In this document: in pieces, positions 5,469 through 6,253 of the stretch
Layout of the letters: each line of letters begins with the position of its first letter
How positions within the stretch are numbered: position 1 is the first letter of the stretch
Assembly (NCBI GenBank): GCA_013043995.1
Contig: JABEVL010000166.1
Coordinates: 1 to 6,253 of the forward strand
Reading direction: 5' to 3'
Length of the DNA: 6,253 nt
From: Spirochaetales bacterium
GTDB lineage: Bacteria; Spirochaetota; Spirochaetia; JABEVK01
Translations under genes and position numbers: made by a program
Notes under the pieces: generated by a model
Database searches by the model: none
Told to the model about the DNA's origin: nothing
Seen by the model: only the letters and a program-made list of their open reading frames with translations

Positions 5469-6253
5469 TCAGGACCGCGAGAGGCCGGGGTAGTCGAGGG
5501 TGGCAAAGAGGTCGGCGTAAGTTTCAGCGCGGCGGATCTGACGCCACTTGCCTGGGCCCGACCACAGCACTTCAGCACTGCGCAGCTTGCCGTTGTAGTT
5601 AAAACCCATCGCGTGTCCGTGGGCGCCCGTGTCGTGAATAACGACCAGATCTCCAATTTCAGGGTCAGGAATTTTACGGTCGATGGCGAACTTGTCGTTG
5701 TTCTCACACAAGGAACCCGTCACGTCGTAGACCTTTTGCGGCGAGGATTCCTTTCCAGGGACACTGATATGGTGGTAGGCACCGTACATGCCTGGCCGCA
5801 TCAGGTTGGCCATGCATGCGTCCAGTCCGACGTAGTCCTTGTAAATGGCTTTTTTGTGCAAAACGCGGCTCACGAGCCACCCGTAGGGGCCTGTAACGAC
5901 TCTGCCGCACTCCATGACGACCCGCACGGGGCCGGCTCCCGCTTCGGTAATGAGCTCTTTGTACGCGAGGTGTATTTTTTTCCCCAGTTCGGCAAGGGAA
6001 ACCGCCGTCTGGTCGGGGCGGTAGGGAATGCCTATGCCTCCTCCCAAATTGACTTCGGAGATCCTGACGCCTGTTTTGGTGTGAATTTCAGTGACCAACT
6101 GAAAAAGAAGTCGGGCTGTTTCGACAAAGTACTCGGGGTTGAGTTCGTTGGAAGCGACCATGGTGTGAAGGCTAAAGGTTTCCACCCCCAGTTCAGCAGC
6201 GGTTTTGTAAGCTTCGAAGAGTTGTTCGCGGGTCAACCCGAGGAGGCCAAGTA
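5469..6253 (-). CDS. lysA: Diaminopimelate decarboxylase, C-terminal part
   Basis: The gene enters at the right edge of the window; about 260 C-terminal residues of an expected 400 or more are visible. LysA is a PLP enzyme of the alanine-racemase fold that decarboxylates meso-diaminopimelate to lysine. Visible are HTMVASNE, the PLP-phosphate loop VNLGGGIGIPYRP, MECGRVVTGPYG (an ECGR form of the usual EPGR substrate-binding motif), the LMRPGMYGAYHHI strand with the Tyr-rich segment, and SLCENNDKF with the catalytic Cys and CExxD signature. The PLP-binding Lys lies outside the window. A TTG at 6236 is an internal Leu, since the frame and homology (LGLLGLTREQLFEAY) run to the edge. Related fold-III decarboxylases (ornithine, carboxynorspermidine) are less likely because of the CENND and GIGIPY context. 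rsmI follows after 2 nt. Confidence 0.88.
   Translation of the reverse strand, partial: LGLLGLTREQLFEAYKTAAELGVETFSLHTMVASNELNPEYFVETARLLFQLVTEIHTKTGVRISEVNLGGGIGIPYRPDQTAVSLAELGKKIHLAYKELITEAGAGPVRVVMECGRVVTGPYGWLVSRVLHKKAIYKDYVGLDACMANLMRPGMYGAYHHISVPGKESSPQKVYDVTGSLCENNDKFAIDRKIPDPEIGDLVVIHDTGAHGHAMGFNYNGKLRSAEVLWSGPGKWRQIRRAETYADLFATLDYPGLSRS

Noticed and set aside
5402..5707. 101-codon minus-strand open frame spanning the lysA-rsmI junction
   Set aside because: It is Thr/Ala/Ser-rich frame-shadow sequence overlapping two well-supported genes in other frames.

Overview
The window looks like ordinary chromosome from a free-living, motile, fairly GC-rich member of the Spirochaetota. The main taxonomic clue is the 94-residue protein at 4385-4669. 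It matches the spirochaetal FlgM type (anti-sigma-28): it starts MTIDRMGPVDP, has a DSIEVSSEA segment and ends in an amphipathic helix. A sigma-28-type promoter lies in front of it. This placement rests on recognising protein families, not on a database search.

Layout. From 1 to 352 on the plus strand is the 3' end of a PQQ-dependent (glucose/sorbosone type) sugar dehydrogenase. A symmetric hairpin flanked by A6 and T6 (351-380) sits between it and everything else. All remaining genes are on the minus strand. In transcription order they are: the C-terminal part of a diaminopimelate decarboxylase (lysA, running off the right edge), rsmI, flgM, a degenerate iron-alcohol-dehydrogenase-like protein, a SpoU/TrmH-family RNA methyltransferase, a putative lipoprotein of unknown function, hypoxanthine phosphoribosyltransferase (hpt), and a SlyD-like FKBP prolyl isomerase with a cysteine-rich tail.

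Transcription. lysA and rsmI are 2 nt apart. The 98-nt rsmI-flgM gap carries two overlapping candidate promoters, a sigma-70 type and a sigma-28 type (GCCGATAA box). flgM is followed by an intrinsic terminator (4324-4367) whose T-tract ends only a few bases before the ribosome binding site of the next gene. The ADH-like gene, the methyltransferase, the lipoprotein gene and hpt are spaced by 8, about 60 and 4 nt and look like one unit. slyD has its own extended -10 box so close to its start codon that the message may be leaderless.

Functionally this is mixed housekeeping: lysine/cell-wall precursor synthesis, rRNA and RNA methylation, purine salvage, protein folding and metal handling, plus one flagellar regulator. 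I found no mobile element, CRISPR array, tRNA or rRNA. No complete new multi-gene system is visible. The points most worth a second look are the ADH-fold protein that has lost every metal ligand, the flgM promoter/terminator arrangement, and the duplicated Cys-rich tail of SlyD.
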